NCBI GenBank assembly: GCA_022566735.1
Contig: JADFIG010000005.1
Coordinates: 62,001-126,000 of the forward strand
Origin: Pseudomonadota bacterium
GTDB taxonomy: Bacteria; Pseudomonadota; Gammaproteobacteria; Burkholderiales; Burkholderiaceae_C
Reading direction: 5' to 3'
DNA length: 64,000 nt
Under the pieces are notes generated by a model. That model ran no database searches, was not told the DNA's origin, and worked only from the letters and a program-made list of their open reading frames with translations. How positions within the stretch are numbered: the stretch's first letter is position 1; each line of letters opens with the position of its first letter. A program made the translations under genes and the position numbers. Shown in pieces: positions 33,855-42,433 of the stretch.

Positions 33855-35411
33855 TCAGTCGGCCGTTTCCAGCTTGAACACGCTGACCACCTCGGCCAGG
33901 TTGTGCGCCTGGTTCTGCATCGATTCGGCAGCCGCGGCGGCCTGTTCGACCAGGGCGGCGTTCTGCTGGGTCACGCCGTCCATCTTGTGGATGCTGCGGG
34001 TGACTTCCTCGATGCCATCGCTTTGCGAGCGGCTGGCGGCGGTGATCTCGCCGATGATGTCGGAGACGCGCTGCACGCTGGCCACCACGTTGTCCATGGT
34101 GCTGCCGGCGGACGTCACGAGCTTGCTGCCTTGCTCGACCTTCTCCACCGACTCGTTGATCAGCGTCTTGATCTCCTTGGCGGCCGTGGCCGAGCGCTGC
34201 GCCAGCGTGCGCACCTCGCCGGCCACCACGGCAAAACCGCGGCCCTGCTCGCCCGCGCGGGCGGCTTCCACCGCGGCGTTCAGCGCCAGGATGTTGGTCT
34301 GGAAGGCGATGCCGTCGATCACGGAGATGATGTCCACGATCTTGCGCGAGGACGCGTCGATGGCGCCCATGGTGTCGACCACCCGGGCCACCACCTGGCC
34401 GCCTTCGGAGGCGATGTTCGATGCGGCCGAAGCCAGCTGGTTGGCCTGCGAGGCGTTCTCGGCGTTCTGGCGCACGATGCGGGTCAGCTCGTTCATGGCC
34501 GACGAGGTCTGTGCCAGCGAGGAGGCCTGCTCCTCGGTGCGCACCGACAGGTCGGAGTTGCCCGAGGCGATCTCGCTGGACGCCGACGCGATCGCCACTG
34601 TGCCCTGGCGCACATCGCCCACGATGCGCTGCAGGCCGCGGTTCATCTCTTCGAGGGCGCGCATCAGCTGGCCGGTCTCGTCCTCGCTCTCGCTGACGAT
34701 CTGGGCGCTCAGGTCGCCGGCGGCCACCTGCTCGGCGATCTTGACGGCGCGGTTGAGCGGGCGGGTGATGCTGCGGGTCGAGAACACCGCCACCACCACG
34801 CTCACCAGCACGATCGCGCCGGCCAGCGCCAGGATGAAGCCGGTGGTGTTGCGGGCGGTCCCGGCCGAGCGCGCGCCGGCGGCTTCCATCAGCGTGTGCT
34901 GGCGGGTGTTGAGCTGCTCCAGCGCCTCGAAGTACTTGGTGTGCATGGCCCGCACCGAGAACAGGAACTTGGTCAGCGCCTCTTCCTTCTGGCCGCCCTG
35001 GATCATCTCCACGAAGGCCTTCTGGGCCTTGTTGGAGCGCTCGCGGTACTTGCTCAGGCTGGCCAGCAGTTCCTTGTCGGCCTCGTCGGGCAGGGCTTTT
35101 TCCACCTCGCTGGCCAGCTCGGCGTTGAGCTTCTCGTACTTGGCGATGTTGGCCAGCTCGCCCTTGATCTGCTCTTCGTCGCTCATCACCAGCACGCTGA
35201 GCATGCTGCGCGAGATCTCGTTGAGGTGGGCCTTCATCCGGTTGGCCGTCACCGTCTGTGGGTAGGTGACGTTGACGATCTCCGTGGTCTCGTGGCTGAG
35301 GCCCTGGATGCGGGTCAGGGCCAGGCCGGCCAGCAGAACCATCAGCGCGATGACCATGCCGAAGCCGATGGTCAGGCGCTGCCCGATGCGGATGTTGCGG
35401 ATGTTGATCAT
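33855..35411 (-). CDS. Methyl-accepting chemotaxis protein
   Basis: 518 residues from ATG 35411. Membrane helix 1 ([20 protein letters not shown]), a periplasmic four-helix 4HB-type sensor (residues 35-190, containing [22 protein letters not shown]), helix 2 ([19 protein letters not shown]), a HAMP domain ([24 protein letters not shown]) and the signalling coiled coil with the MCP hairpin tip [34 protein letters not shown]. It ends in VFKLETAD with no pentapeptide tether. The ligand is unknown. A sigma-28 promoter upstream ties it to the motility regulon. Confidence 0.95.
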   Translation of the reverse strand: MINIRNIRIGQRLTIGFGMVIALMVLLAGLALTRIQGLSHETTEIVNVTYPQTVTANRMKAHLNEISRSMLSVLVMSDEEQIKGELANIAKYEKLNAELASEVEKALPDEADKELLASLSKYRERSNKAQKAFVEMIQGGQKEEALTKFLFSVRAMHTKYFEALEQLNTRQHTLMEAAGARSAGTARNTTGFILALAGAIVLVSVVVAVFSTRSITRPLNRAVKIAEQVAAGDLSAQIVSESEDETGQLMRALEEMNRGLQRIVGDVRQGTVAIASASSEIASGNSDLSVRTEEQASSLAQTSSAMNELTRIVRQNAENASQANQLASAASNIASEGGQVVARVVDTMGAIDASSRKIVDIISVIDGIAFQTNILALNAAVEAARAGEQGRGFAVVAGEVRTLAQRSATAAKEIKTLINESVEKVEQGSKLVTSAGSTMDNVVASVQRVSDIIGEITAASRSQSDGIEEVTRSIHKMDGVTQQNAALVEQAAAAAESMQNQAHNLAEVVSVFKLETAD

Positions 35412-35505
35412 GTGTTTGCCCACGAAGTCCGTACAGCTGTGTCGGGCGGATGATTCCCTGCATCGCTTCACGGGATGCAGGTGAATTCCGTCACGAACGA
35501 CAGCC

Positions 35506-35532
35506 TTATCGGTCTTTCGCTGGCAAACTGAA
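35506..35532 (-). promoter_or_regulatory. Sigma-28 promoter of the chemoreceptor gene
   Basis: Minus strand: TTCAGTTT, 11 bases, ACCGATAA, with the correct flagellar sigma-28 spacing. It is 95 bases upstream of the chemoreceptor ATG. Confidence 0.82.
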
Positions 35533-35584
35533 CACGCCTGAGGGCAAACCCCAGGGGGCAAACACCGTCAAAACGGCGCTCAAT

Positions 35585-36733
35585 TCAGCGCAATTGCAAC
35601 TCTTCTGCGCCGTACGCCACGTTCAGCGGTTCGATGAGCACCTGCTTGGGGCCGTCTTCCACGCGGCCGGCCACCCAGGCGTCGATGCCCAGGGCCTTGG
35701 ACACCGCCACCACGCGCTCGGCCTGCTCGGCGGCCACGTACAGGGCAAAGCCCGCGCCCATGTTCAGCGTGCCGTAGGCCTCGTGGTCGTCCAGGCCGCA
35801 TTCCTTCTGCATGAAGGCCAGCACCGGGGTCTTGGGCGGCACCTGGGTGATGCGGTAGGTCAGCTGCTTGGGGTGACGCAGCAGCTTGCGCCAGCCGTGG
35901 CCGGTGACGTTGGCGCAGTAGTGCGGGTGGATGCCTTCCTGGGCCAGGGCCTCGGTCACGGGCGAGTACAGCGTGGTGGGCGCCAGCAGGGCCTCGCCGT
36001 AACTCTGGCCGTTGCCGATGTCGGTCAGGTAGCCCTGGGGCAGGCGCTCGGCCAGCTTGCGTGCCAGCGACAGGCCGTTGGCGTGGATGCCGCTGGAGGC
36101 CAGCAGCACGATGGCATCGCCGGCCTGCAGGTCGTCGCCCACCGACAGGCGTGTCTTGGGGCTGATGATGCCGGTGCAGGAGGCGGCCAGGTCGACGCGG
36201 CCGTCGGCCACGATGCCCGCCAGCGCGGGCGTTTCGCCGCCGCCCCAGGCCACGTTGCAGACCTCGCAGGCCTTCTTCCAGCCGGCCACCAGGGCGTTGG
36301 CGCGCACCTTGTCGCCGAACCAGTCCGAGCCGCCCGCGGCCCAGTAGGCTTGCACGACCAGGGGCGTGGCGCCCACGGTGATCAGGTCGTTCACCGCCAT
36401 GGCGATGGTGTCCTGGGCGATGCCGTCGTAGTAGCTCTTGCCCGTCAGCTTGGCCATGTCATCGGCCACCAGGGTCTTGGTGCCCAGGCACTCCACGATG
36501 GACGCCAGGTACATCGGGCCGACGTCCACCACGTAAGCCGATTCACCGCGCGAGGCCAGCACTTCGCTGAAGCCATGGCTGGCCAGGTGGGCGCCGGTCT
36601 GGGCGGCCGCACGCTGCGCCGCCACCTTCAACGGGTCGATCAGGTCGTAGTTGACGCCGGCCTGGTCGTAGGTGAGGGGGGCGTTCGAGGCGTTCGAGGC
36701 GCTGGAGGCGTTGTTCGGCGTGGCGTCGGTCAT
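35585..36733 (-). CDS. purM: Phosphoribosylformylglycinamidine cyclo-ligase (AIR synthetase)
   Basis: 382 residues. It forms aminoimidazole ribotide from FGAM with ATP in purine synthesis. Motifs: LTYDQAGVNYDLIDPLK, GTKTLVADDMAKLTGKSYYDGIAQDTIAMAVNDLITVGATPLVVQAYWA, GGGETPALAG, DAIVLLASSGIHANGLSLARK and CANVTGHGWRKLLRHP. About 20 residues longer than usual at the N-terminus, where a Ser/Ala/Asn-rich stretch (NNASSASNASNA) is encoded by a short 9-base repeat. It is monocistronic and divergent from the DUF486 gene. Confidence 0.95.
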   Translation of the reverse strand: MTDATPNNASSASNASNAPLTYDQAGVNYDLIDPLKVAAQRAAAQTGAHLASHGFSEVLASRGESAYVVDVGPMYLASIVECLGTKTLVADDMAKLTGKSYYDGIAQDTIAMAVNDLITVGATPLVVQAYWAAGGSDWFGDKVRANALVAGWKKACEVCNVAWGGGETPALAGIVADGRVDLAASCTGIISPKTRLSVGDDLQAGDAIVLLASSGIHANGLSLARKLAERLPQGYLTDIGNGQSYGEALLAPTTLYSPVTEALAQEGIHPHYCANVTGHGWRKLLRHPKQLTYRITQVPPKTPVLAFMQKECGLDDHEAYGTLNMGAGFALYVAAEQAERVVAVSKALGIDAWVAGRVEDGPKQVLIEPLNVAYGAEELQLR

Positions 36734-36798
36734 GGCGGAAGCGGGGAGATCGAGGTGGGCAGAGGCGGGATTATCCGTGCTTTGCCTAGACTTGGGGC

Positions 36799-37149
36799 AT
36801 GCACGCACTGCCCATCTCCTTGCAAAGCGCACTCTTGCTGGTCGCTTCCAACGTCTTCATGACCTTCGCCTGGTACGGCCACCTCAAGAACATGGCCGGC
36901 CGGCCCTGGCTCTTCGCCGCCCTGGTGAGCTGGGGCATCGCCCTGTTCGAGTACCTGCTGCAGGTGCCGGCCAACCGCATCGGCGCGCAAACGCTGACGG
37001 TCGGGCAGCTCAAGGTGATGCAGGAGGTGATTTCGCTCAGCGTGTTCGTGCCCTTCGCGGTGTTCTACATGGGGCAGCCCTTCAAGCTGGACTACCTCTG
37101 GGCGGCGCTGTGCCTGGTGGGCGCGGCGTACTTCATGTTCCGTGCCTGA
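36799..37149 (+). CDS. DUF486/DMT-type small membrane protein
   Basis: 116 residues with four membrane helices (LLLVASNVFMTFAWYGHL, WLFAALVSWGIALFEYLLQVPANR, VISLSVFVPFAVFYMG, LWAALCLVGAAYFMF), the complete pattern of DUF486 proteins. They belong to the drug/metabolite transporter superfamily, with no known substrate. TAGACT lies 6 bases before the ATG and no ribosome-binding site is present, so a leaderless message is likely. Confidence 0.9.
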   Translation: MHALPISLQSALLLVASNVFMTFAWYGHLKNMAGRPWLFAALVSWGIALFEYLLQVPANRIGAQTLTVGQLKVMQEVISLSVFVPFAVFYMGQPFKLDYLWAALCLVGAAYFMFRA

Positions 37150-37168
37150 GGGGTGCGCGCTGGCCGGC

Positions 37169-37633
37169 TCACTGGCTGATCTTGCGCGCCTCTTCCACCT
37201 GGTACTCGAAGTAGCGCTGGCCCGAGAAGGCGATGGTCGCCATCAGCACCGTGGCGCCCACCATCAGCGACAGCGCGATGCCGATCACCACGGCCCAGCC
37301 GCTGGCCGGGGTCTGCTGCGGCGCCAGGCCCGGGTTGTGGCAGGCGTGCCAGCGCTCGTCCGGTGTCAGCCCGTAGACGATGGCCTGCAGCATGGTGCCC
37401 GCCAGCGTGAAGCCCAGCACCGGCACCAGCAGCCAGGCGAGCTGGTCGTCCTGCCCGTAGGCCGACACCCGGTGCACCCCCCACAGGCCCAGCGCGGTGG
37501 GCAAGGGCAGCAGCCAGCCCCAGACGTCGCGCAGGCCGTGCAGGTAGAAGCGGTGCAGCCCCACGGCGCCGCCCAGGAAGGCCGCCCAGGTGGCCACGGT
37601 CTTGGATTTGAAGCGGGTGGGGGCGAGTGGCAT
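37169..37633 (-). CDS. TM2-like integral membrane protein
   Basis: 154 residues (162 if a GTG at 37657 is used). The N-terminus KSKTVATWAAFLGGAVGLHRFYLHGLRDVWG has the TM2-domain pattern G-x-x-G-x-H-[RN]-F-Y-L. Three further hydrophobic helices follow (LLVPVLGFTLAGTMLQAIVYG, VVIGIALSLMVGATVLMATIAF). The region between the helices contains His and Cys (WHACHNPG). Function unknown. It is convergent with the DUF486 gene, and its 5' end touches the rpsP promoter on the other strand. Confidence 0.75.
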   Translation of the reverse strand: MPLAPTRFKSKTVATWAAFLGGAVGLHRFYLHGLRDVWGWLLPLPTALGLWGVHRVSAYGQDDQLAWLLVPVLGFTLAGTMLQAIVYGLTPDERWHACHNPGLAPQQTPASGWAVVIGIALSLMVGATVLMATIAFSGQRYFEYQVEEARKISQ

Positions 37634-37651
37634 GGTGTCGGGCGTCGAACT

Positions 37652-37681
37652 TTGCACAATCCGGTCCGGGCCGACTATAAT
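37652..37681 (+). promoter_or_regulatory. Sigma-70 promoter of the rpsP operon
   Basis: TTGCAC (37652-37657), 18 bases, TATAAT (37676-37681), close to consensus. The leader to rpsP would be about 180 bases, long enough for translational control by a ribosomal protein, although no specific binding structure was recognised. Confidence 0.8.
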
Positions 37682-37866
37682 CCGAGGTTTTCCGGCTTGA
37701 GTTGGGCGTCGCGGGAGGTTTTTCCCGGGGTGGACCAGCGCGTATCTAGGCAGGCCGGAGCTTTGCTGGCTGGCGCCACGGCATCCTGGCCTGTGTCAGC
37801 CCTGACCGTCGCTCCCCGAGTGTCTCCCGGGATGCGCCAGTCGCCCAACCCTTTGAAGGACACATC

Positions 37867-38124
37867 ATGGTCGTGATTCGACTCTCCCGCGGCGGCTCCA
37901 AGAAGCGCCCGTTCTACAACATCGTCGTTGCCGAGCAAAAAAACCGCCGCGACGGCCGCTTCCTGGAGCGCGTGGGTTTCTACAACCCCCAGGCTTCCGG
38001 CAACGCCGAAGCCCTGCGCGTGGCTTTTGACCGCGTGGACCACTGGGTCAACAACGGCGCCCAGCCGTCCGAGACCGTGACCCGCCTGCTGCGCGACGCC
38101 AAGTCCAAGGTCGCTGCTGCCTGA
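37867..38124 (+). CDS. rpsP: 30S ribosomal protein S16
   Basis: 85 residues: [37 protein letters not shown] and [23 protein letters not shown] are the standard S16 landmarks. AAGGACA precedes the ATG. First gene of rpsP-rimM-trmD-rplS, the conserved bacterial order. Codon use is strongly optimised. Confidence 0.99.
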   Translation: MVVIRLSRGGSKKRPFYNIVVAEQKNRRDGRFLERVGFYNPQASGNAEALRVAFDRVDHWVNNGAQPSETVTRLLRDAKSKVAAA

Positions 38125-38149
38125 TCCGGCAGTCCGGGAACAGGCTGGC

Positions 38150-38839
38150 ATGAACGACCCCCGCTTGGCTGCTGTGCCGGTGCTGGACGACGGTGTCGTC
38201 TGGCCCGAAGACGCGGTGGAAGTCGGGCGCGTGGTCGATGCCTGGGGTGTGAAGGGGGGCATCAAGGTGCAACCCTTCTCCTCCGATCCCCAAGCCCTGT
38301 TCTGCACCAGGAAATGGTTCCTGCGCCCCGCCGAAGTGGCTGCGGGCGCCATTGCCAGGCCGGCCACCAAGGCGGCCCCCAAACCGGTCAAGCCGGCTGG
38401 AGCAGCACCGGCTGCCGCTGGCCGCCAGGCACCGCACCAGCCCCCCCGCCTGTCCGCCCCGCGTTTCCTGCAAGTCAAGAGCGCGCGTGAGCAAGGTGAG
38501 GTGGTCGTGGTCACGGCCGACGGCCTGGACGACCGCAACGCCGCGGAAGCCCTCAAGGGGGCGCGCGTGTTCGTGTCGCGCTCGGCCTTCCCCACCCCCG
38601 ACGAAGGCGAGTTTTACTGGGTCGACCTCATCGGCCTGGACGTCCTCAACCCGCAAGGCGAGGCCCTGGGCCGCGTCGTGGACCTGCTGGACACCGGCCC
38701 GCACAGCGTGCTGCGCTGCGAAGCCGCCGGGGCCGATGGCAAGCCCGTCGAGCGCCTGATCCCCTTCGTGTCCGCCTACATCCAGAGCGTCAGCCTGGCC
38801 GACAAGCGCATCGTGGCCGACTGGGGCCTGGACTACTGA
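38150..38839 (+). CDS. rimM: 16S rRNA processing protein RimM, with an Ala/Pro-rich insertion
   Basis: 229 residues against about 170-190 in most bacteria. The N-terminal RimM barrel starts [25 protein letters not shown], and the C-terminal PRC-like barrel contains [35 protein letters not shown] and [10 protein letters not shown]. Between WFLRP and FLQVK (about residues 61-104) lies a low-complexity insertion rich in Ala, Pro and Lys. RimM assists 30S head maturation and binds S19. It lies 25 bases after rpsP. Confidence 0.96.
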   Translation: MNDPRLAAVPVLDDGVVWPEDAVEVGRVVDAWGVKGGIKVQPFSSDPQALFCTRKWFLRPAEVAAGAIARPATKAAPKPVKPAGAAPAAAGRQAPHQPPRLSAPRFLQVKSAREQGEVVVVTADGLDDRNAAEALKGARVFVSRSAFPTPDEGEFYWVDLIGLDVLNPQGEALGRVVDLLDTGPHSVLRCEAAGADGKPVERLIPFVSAYIQSVSLADKRIVADWGLDY

Positions 38840-38870
38840 GCCTGCCCTCCGGCAGCGCCAGGAGCGTCCC

Positions 38871-39683
38871 ATGGCCGTCCGCTTCGACGTCGTCACCCTG
38901 TTCCCCGAGCTGTTCGCCCCGTTCCAGAACGTGGGCGTGACCCGCCGTGCCTTCGAGACGCGCGCCGTGGACGTGCGCCTGTGGCCCTTGCGCGAGCACG
39001 CCGAGGGCGTGTACCGCCGCGTCGATGACCGCCCCTTTGGTGGCGGGCCGGGCATGGTCATGCTGGTCGAGCCGCTGGTGCGCTGCCTGGCGGCCATCCG
39101 CGCGGACCAGGCTGCCCCGGCGAGCCCATCCTCGGCCCAGCCCCCGGGCCAGCGCCTGCCGGTGATCTGGTTCAGCCCCGCCGGCCAGCGCCTGACCCAG
39201 CGCCGCGTGCAGCAGATGGCCGAGGGGCCGGGCGCCGTGCTGGTGTGCGGCCGCTACGAGGGCGTGGACCAGCGCTTCATCGACGCCCATGTGGACGAGG
39301 AGCTCAGCCTGGGCGACTACGTGCTGTCGGGCGGTGAGCTGCCCGCGCTGACCCTGATCGATGCCGTGGCGCGCCTGCAGCCCGGCGTGCTGCACGATGC
39401 CGCCTCGCACGAGCAGGACAGCTTCTCCGATGGCCTGCTGGACTGCCCGCATTACAGCCGCCCCGAGGTCCTGCCGGCGGCGGCCGTGGGCGCCGAGGGC
39501 GGGGCGGACCTGCCTGTGCCGCCGGTGCTGATGTCCGGCCACCATGCCCAGATCGCCCGCTGGCGCCGCGAGCAGCAACTGGCCCTGACGGCCCGCCGCC
39601 GCCCCGAGCTGATCGAGGCCGCGCGGGCCCGTGGCGAGCTGTCGAAAAAAGACGAAGACTTTTTGCGCGGACTCACGCTATAA
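38871..39683 (+). CDS. trmD: tRNA (guanine-N1-)-methyltransferase
   Basis: 270 residues. It methylates G37 of tRNAs with SAM. The knotted SPOUT fold shows [62 protein letters not shown] and [31 protein letters not shown] Pro/Ser/Ala insertion ([18 protein letters not shown]) lengthens it slightly, comparable in kind to that in RimM. It follows rimM by 31 bases. Confidence 0.98.
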   Translation: MAVRFDVVTLFPELFAPFQNVGVTRRAFETRAVDVRLWPLREHAEGVYRRVDDRPFGGGPGMVMLVEPLVRCLAAIRADQAAPASPSSAQPPGQRLPVIWFSPAGQRLTQRRVQQMAEGPGAVLVCGRYEGVDQRFIDAHVDEELSLGDYVLSGGELPALTLIDAVARLQPGVLHDAASHEQDSFSDGLLDCPHYSRPEVLPAAAVGAEGGADLPVPPVLMSGHHAQIARWRREQQLALTARRRPELIEAARARGELSKKDEDFLRGLTL

Positions 39684-39685
39684 TC
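39680..39685 (+). promoter_or_regulatory. Possible -10 of an rplS promoter
   Basis: TATAAT overlaps the end of trmD, about 95 bases before rplS. The only -35 candidate at proper spacing is poor. It may give extra L19 transcript independent of the operon promoter. Confidence 0.4.
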
Positions 39686-39780
39686 TGCGGTTTTGCAGAT
39701 CCTCTGTCCGGCTATCCCAGAGCGAAGGCATCCAGCCGACGCATTTTTCCAGCGCGGGCACGATCAATCAGGAGCCATTG

Positions 39781-40137
39781 ATGTCCAACATCATCCAGCA
39801 GCTCGAGCAAGAAGAAATTGCTCGTCTGAACAAGACCATCCCCTCCTTCGCCCCTGGCGACACCGTGATCGTCAGCGTCAACGTGGTCGAAGGCACCCGC
39901 AAGCGCGTGCAGGCCTACGAAGGCGTCGTGATTGCCAAGCGCAACCGCGGCCTGAACTCCAGCTTCATCGTCCGCAAGATCTCCAGCGGCGAAGGCGTGG
40001 AGCGCACCTTCCAGCTGTACAGCCCGCTGATCGCCTCGATCGAAGTCAAGCGCCGCGGTGACGTCCGCCGCGCCAAGCTGTACTACCTCCGCCAGCGTTC
40101 CGGCAAGTCCGCACGCATCAAGGAAAAGCTCTCCTGA
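39781..40137 (+). CDS. rplS: 50S ribosomal protein L19
   Basis: 118 residues: [77 protein letters not shown] and [23 protein letters not shown] are the full L19 pattern. L19 sits at the 30S-50S interface. It ends the operon and is followed by a terminator. Confidence 0.99.
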   Translation: MSNIIQQLEQEEIARLNKTIPSFAPGDTVIVSVNVVEGTRKRVQAYEGVVIAKRNRGLNSSFIVRKISSGEGVERTFQLYSPLIASIEVKRRGDVRRAKLYYLRQRSGKSARIKEKLS

Positions 40138-40190
40138 GCTTTCGTCGCAGGCAAAAGCGGGCCTCACAGCCTCATTGCCCTGCGAAGCCA

Positions 40191-40223
40191 AGCCGCCCAC
40201 GCCCCGCGCGTCGGCGGCTTTTT
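40191..40223 (+). terminator. Rho-independent terminator of the rpsP-rplS operon
   Basis: AGCCGCC and GGCGGCT form the outer stem, with a GC-rich interior (ACGC/GCGT) that can extend it, followed directly by TTTTT. Located 54 bases after the rplS stop. Confidence 0.85.
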
Positions 40224-40286
40224 CCATGGTGTCGTGCACGGTGGAGGCCGTCACGACGTCCGCCTTTGCTGCCATCATTGCCTTCC

Positions 40287-40976
40287 ATGGCCATCTCCAT
40301 CGACCCCCGCCTTGCCGAACTGCTGGGCCACGACCACGAACTGCCGCCGGTCTCGCCCGAGCGTTTCTCGCGCGCGGCCCTGCTGCAGCGTTTCGCCCAG
40401 CCGCCGCAATGGCAGCCGGACGTCGATGTGGAGAAGTGGTTCCGCGCGCCTGACCCGGTGCATGCCGCCGTGCTGGTGCCGCTGGTGATGCGCGACCGCG
40501 CCTCGGTGCTGCTGACCCAGCGCACCGCCCACCTCAAGAAGCACGCCGGCCAGATCAGTTTTCCCGGCGGGCGCATGGAGTCGACCGATGCCGATGCCGT
40601 GGCCGCCGCCCTGCGCGAGGCCCACGAGGAAGTCGGGCTGGCGCCGCAGCGCGTCGAGGTGCTGGGCAGCCTGCCGACCTACACCACGGGCACGGGCTTC
40701 ATCGTCACGCCGGTGGTGGGCCTGATCGCGCCGCGCGAGGGCGAGCACCTGAGCCTGAGCCTGCAGCCCGACCCGGGCGAGGTGGATGAGGCCTTCGAGG
40801 TGCCGCTGGACTTCCTGATGGACCCGCGCCACCACCAGCGCCGCGCGCTGGATTTCTCGGGCACCTCGCTGGAGTTCTTCTCGATGCCCTGGTCGTCCGA
40901 AGCCGGCAAGGAGTATTTCATCTGGGGGGCCACCGCCGCGATGTTGCGAAATTTATACCGCTTCCTCGCCGCATGA
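40287..40976 (+). CDS. CoA-pyrophosphatase-type Nudix hydrolase
   Basis: 229 residues from ATG 40287. The Nudix box reads GGRMESTDADAVAAALREAHEEVGL (G-x5-E-x7-REAxEE-type), preceded by the CoA-Nudix signature LLTQRTAHLKKHAGQISFPGG. These enzymes split CoA or acyl-CoA to 3',5'-ADP and phosphopantetheine. The C-terminus AGKEYFIWGATAAMLRNLYRFLA is typical of the YeaB/NudL group. It follows the operon terminator and has its own start region. Confidence 0.92.
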   Translation: MAISIDPRLAELLGHDHELPPVSPERFSRAALLQRFAQPPQWQPDVDVEKWFRAPDPVHAAVLVPLVMRDRASVLLTQRTAHLKKHAGQISFPGGRMESTDADAVAAALREAHEEVGLAPQRVEVLGSLPTYTTGTGFIVTPVVGLIAPREGEHLSLSLQPDPGEVDEAFEVPLDFLMDPRHHQRRALDFSGTSLEFFSMPWSSEAGKEYFIWGATAAMLRNLYRFLAA

Positions 40977-41031
40977 GCCCCAAGGCGCAAACGGCCGCAT
41001 GTGCAGGCGGCCCGCCCGCTATCATGGTCAC

Positions 41032-42030
41032 ATGAGCTTTTTTGCCGTGCTCTTCGCCCTGCTGGCGGAGCAGCTCAAGCCCCTGTCCAACCTCAACCCC
41101 ATCCACCACGCGCTGGCGGCCTGGGTGCGTTGGGCTGGGCGCAATTTCGACGCCGGTGCCGACGTCCACGCCCGCGTGGTCTGGGTCATCACGGTGCTCG
41201 CGCCCTCGGCCCTGGTGGCCCTGGCCTACTTCTTCATCGACCGCTACAGCACCGTGCTGGCGCTGGTTTTCAACGTGGCGGTGCTCTACCTCACCCTGGG
41301 CTTCCGCCAGTTCAGTCACCACTTCACGGCCATCCGTGATGCCCTGGAGGCCGGCCAGGAAAACCGCGCCCGCGAGTTGCTGGCCCACTGGCAGAACCTG
41401 GACGCCAGCGAGTTGCCGCGCACCGAGATCCTGCGCCATGTGCTGGAGTACTCGCTGCTGGCGGCCCACCGCCATGTGTTCGGCGTGTTCTTCTGGTTCG
41501 TGGCCTTGTCGACCCTGGGCCTGGGCCCGGCGGGGGCCGTGCTCTACCGCCTGGCCGAGTTCGCCGGGCGCTACTGGGCCTACCGCAGCCGCGTCACCGG
41601 CACGCCCACCCACGACCGCCTGATGGACCTGTCGCAGACCCTGTTCGGCTGGCTGGACCACGTGCCCGCCCGCCTGACCGCCTTCGGCTTCGCCGTCGTG
41701 GGCAATTTCGAAGACGCGGTGGACGCCTGGCGCCGCCATGCCGTGCTGTGGGTGCGCCCCAATGAGGGCACCATCCTGTCGGCCGCCTCCGGGGCCCTGG
41801 GCGTGCGCCTGGGGGGGCAGGTGGCGCCCACGCCCGAGGACGGCAGCCGCGACGTCACCCGCACCATGAACCAGGGCGATTCGCCCGATGTCATCGAGGC
41901 CGAGGGCAGCACCCAGGGCGCGCCGCCCCTGATGGCCCACCTGCGCAGCGTGGTCGGCCTGATCTGGCGCTCGGTGGTGCTGTGGATGCTGCTGCTGGCG
42001 CTGCTGTCGCTGGCCAACCTGATCGGCTGA
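41032..42030 (+). CDS. CobD/CbiB-like membrane protein
   Basis: 332 residues. The pattern NPIHHALAAWVRWAGRNFDAG and the helices VVWVITVLAPSALVALAYFFI and TVLALVFNVAVLYLTLGFRQFSHHFTAI resemble the CobD/CbiB family (adenosylcobinamide-phosphate synthase), which joins aminopropanol to cobyric acid. No other cobalamin gene is near, and this Burkholderiales branch may have another job. It also resembles AmpE-like regulators. TATCAT lies 6 bases before the ATG and no ribosome-binding site is visible. Confidence 0.78.
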   Translation: MSFFAVLFALLAEQLKPLSNLNPIHHALAAWVRWAGRNFDAGADVHARVVWVITVLAPSALVALAYFFIDRYSTVLALVFNVAVLYLTLGFRQFSHHFTAIRDALEAGQENRARELLAHWQNLDASELPRTEILRHVLEYSLLAAHRHVFGVFFWFVALSTLGLGPAGAVLYRLAEFAGRYWAYRSRVTGTPTHDRLMDLSQTLFGWLDHVPARLTAFGFAVVGNFEDAVDAWRRHAVLWVRPNEGTILSAASGALGVRLGGQVAPTPEDGSRDVTRTMNQGDSPDVIEAEGSTQGAPPLMAHLRSVVGLIWRSVVLWMLLLALLSLANLIG

Positions 42031-42086
42031 AGCCGGCGGCTTGGCGCGCGGTCACCAGGCGCAGGCGCGAGCTTCAGACCTGTGGC

Positions 42087-42395
42087 TCAGGCCTGGGGCG
42101 GGCGCGAAGGCAGCGCCTGGGCCTTGGCCAGCCAGTCTCCCAGGGCGCCGACCATGTCGGCTTTGCTGAAGGAGCAGCTTTCCTCGCTGAACAGCGCCGC
42201 GCTTTCCAGCTGGCTGAGCAGGCGCTCCAGGACGTCCGTGTAGCGTGCCGGCAGGGGCGGTTGGTGCTGCTCGGCCGCATCGCGCCAGCTGCGCGCCAGG
42301 TCGGTGATCGAGAGGTCGCCGCAGGCAAAGGCGTCGAGCGTGGCGGGCAGGGCGGACAGGCGGTCGCGGGAGCGGTCGTGGGTGTGGTCGTTCAT
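42087..42395 (-). CDS. Hypothetical small acidic protein downstream of rsgA
   Basis: 102 residues from ATG 42395: DRLSALPATLDAFACGDLSITDLARSWRDAAEQ, RYTDVLERLLSQLESAALFSEESCSFSKADMVGALGDWLAKA. Helical and soluble, no signal peptide, two Cys. No domain was recognised. It lies 38 bases after the rsgA stop on the same strand. Codon use and third-position GC fit a real gene. A role linked to ribosome assembly would be guesswork. Confidence 0.6.
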   Translation of the reverse strand: MNDHTHDRSRDRLSALPATLDAFACGDLSITDLARSWRDAAEQHQPPLPARYTDVLERLLSQLESAALFSEESCSFSKADMVGALGDWLAKAQALPSRPPQA

Positions 42396-42433
42396 GGTCT
42401 TGGGGGCTGCGTGCGCGCCGGGAGCAAGGGGCG

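Noticed and set aside
31770-35453. A 1227-codon open frame on the plus strand
   Set aside because: It is antisense to aroB, the chalcone-isomerase-like gene and the chemoreceptor. The His/Gly/Leu/Ala/Gln-rich translation is typical of the antisense frame of GC-rich genes and shows no domain.
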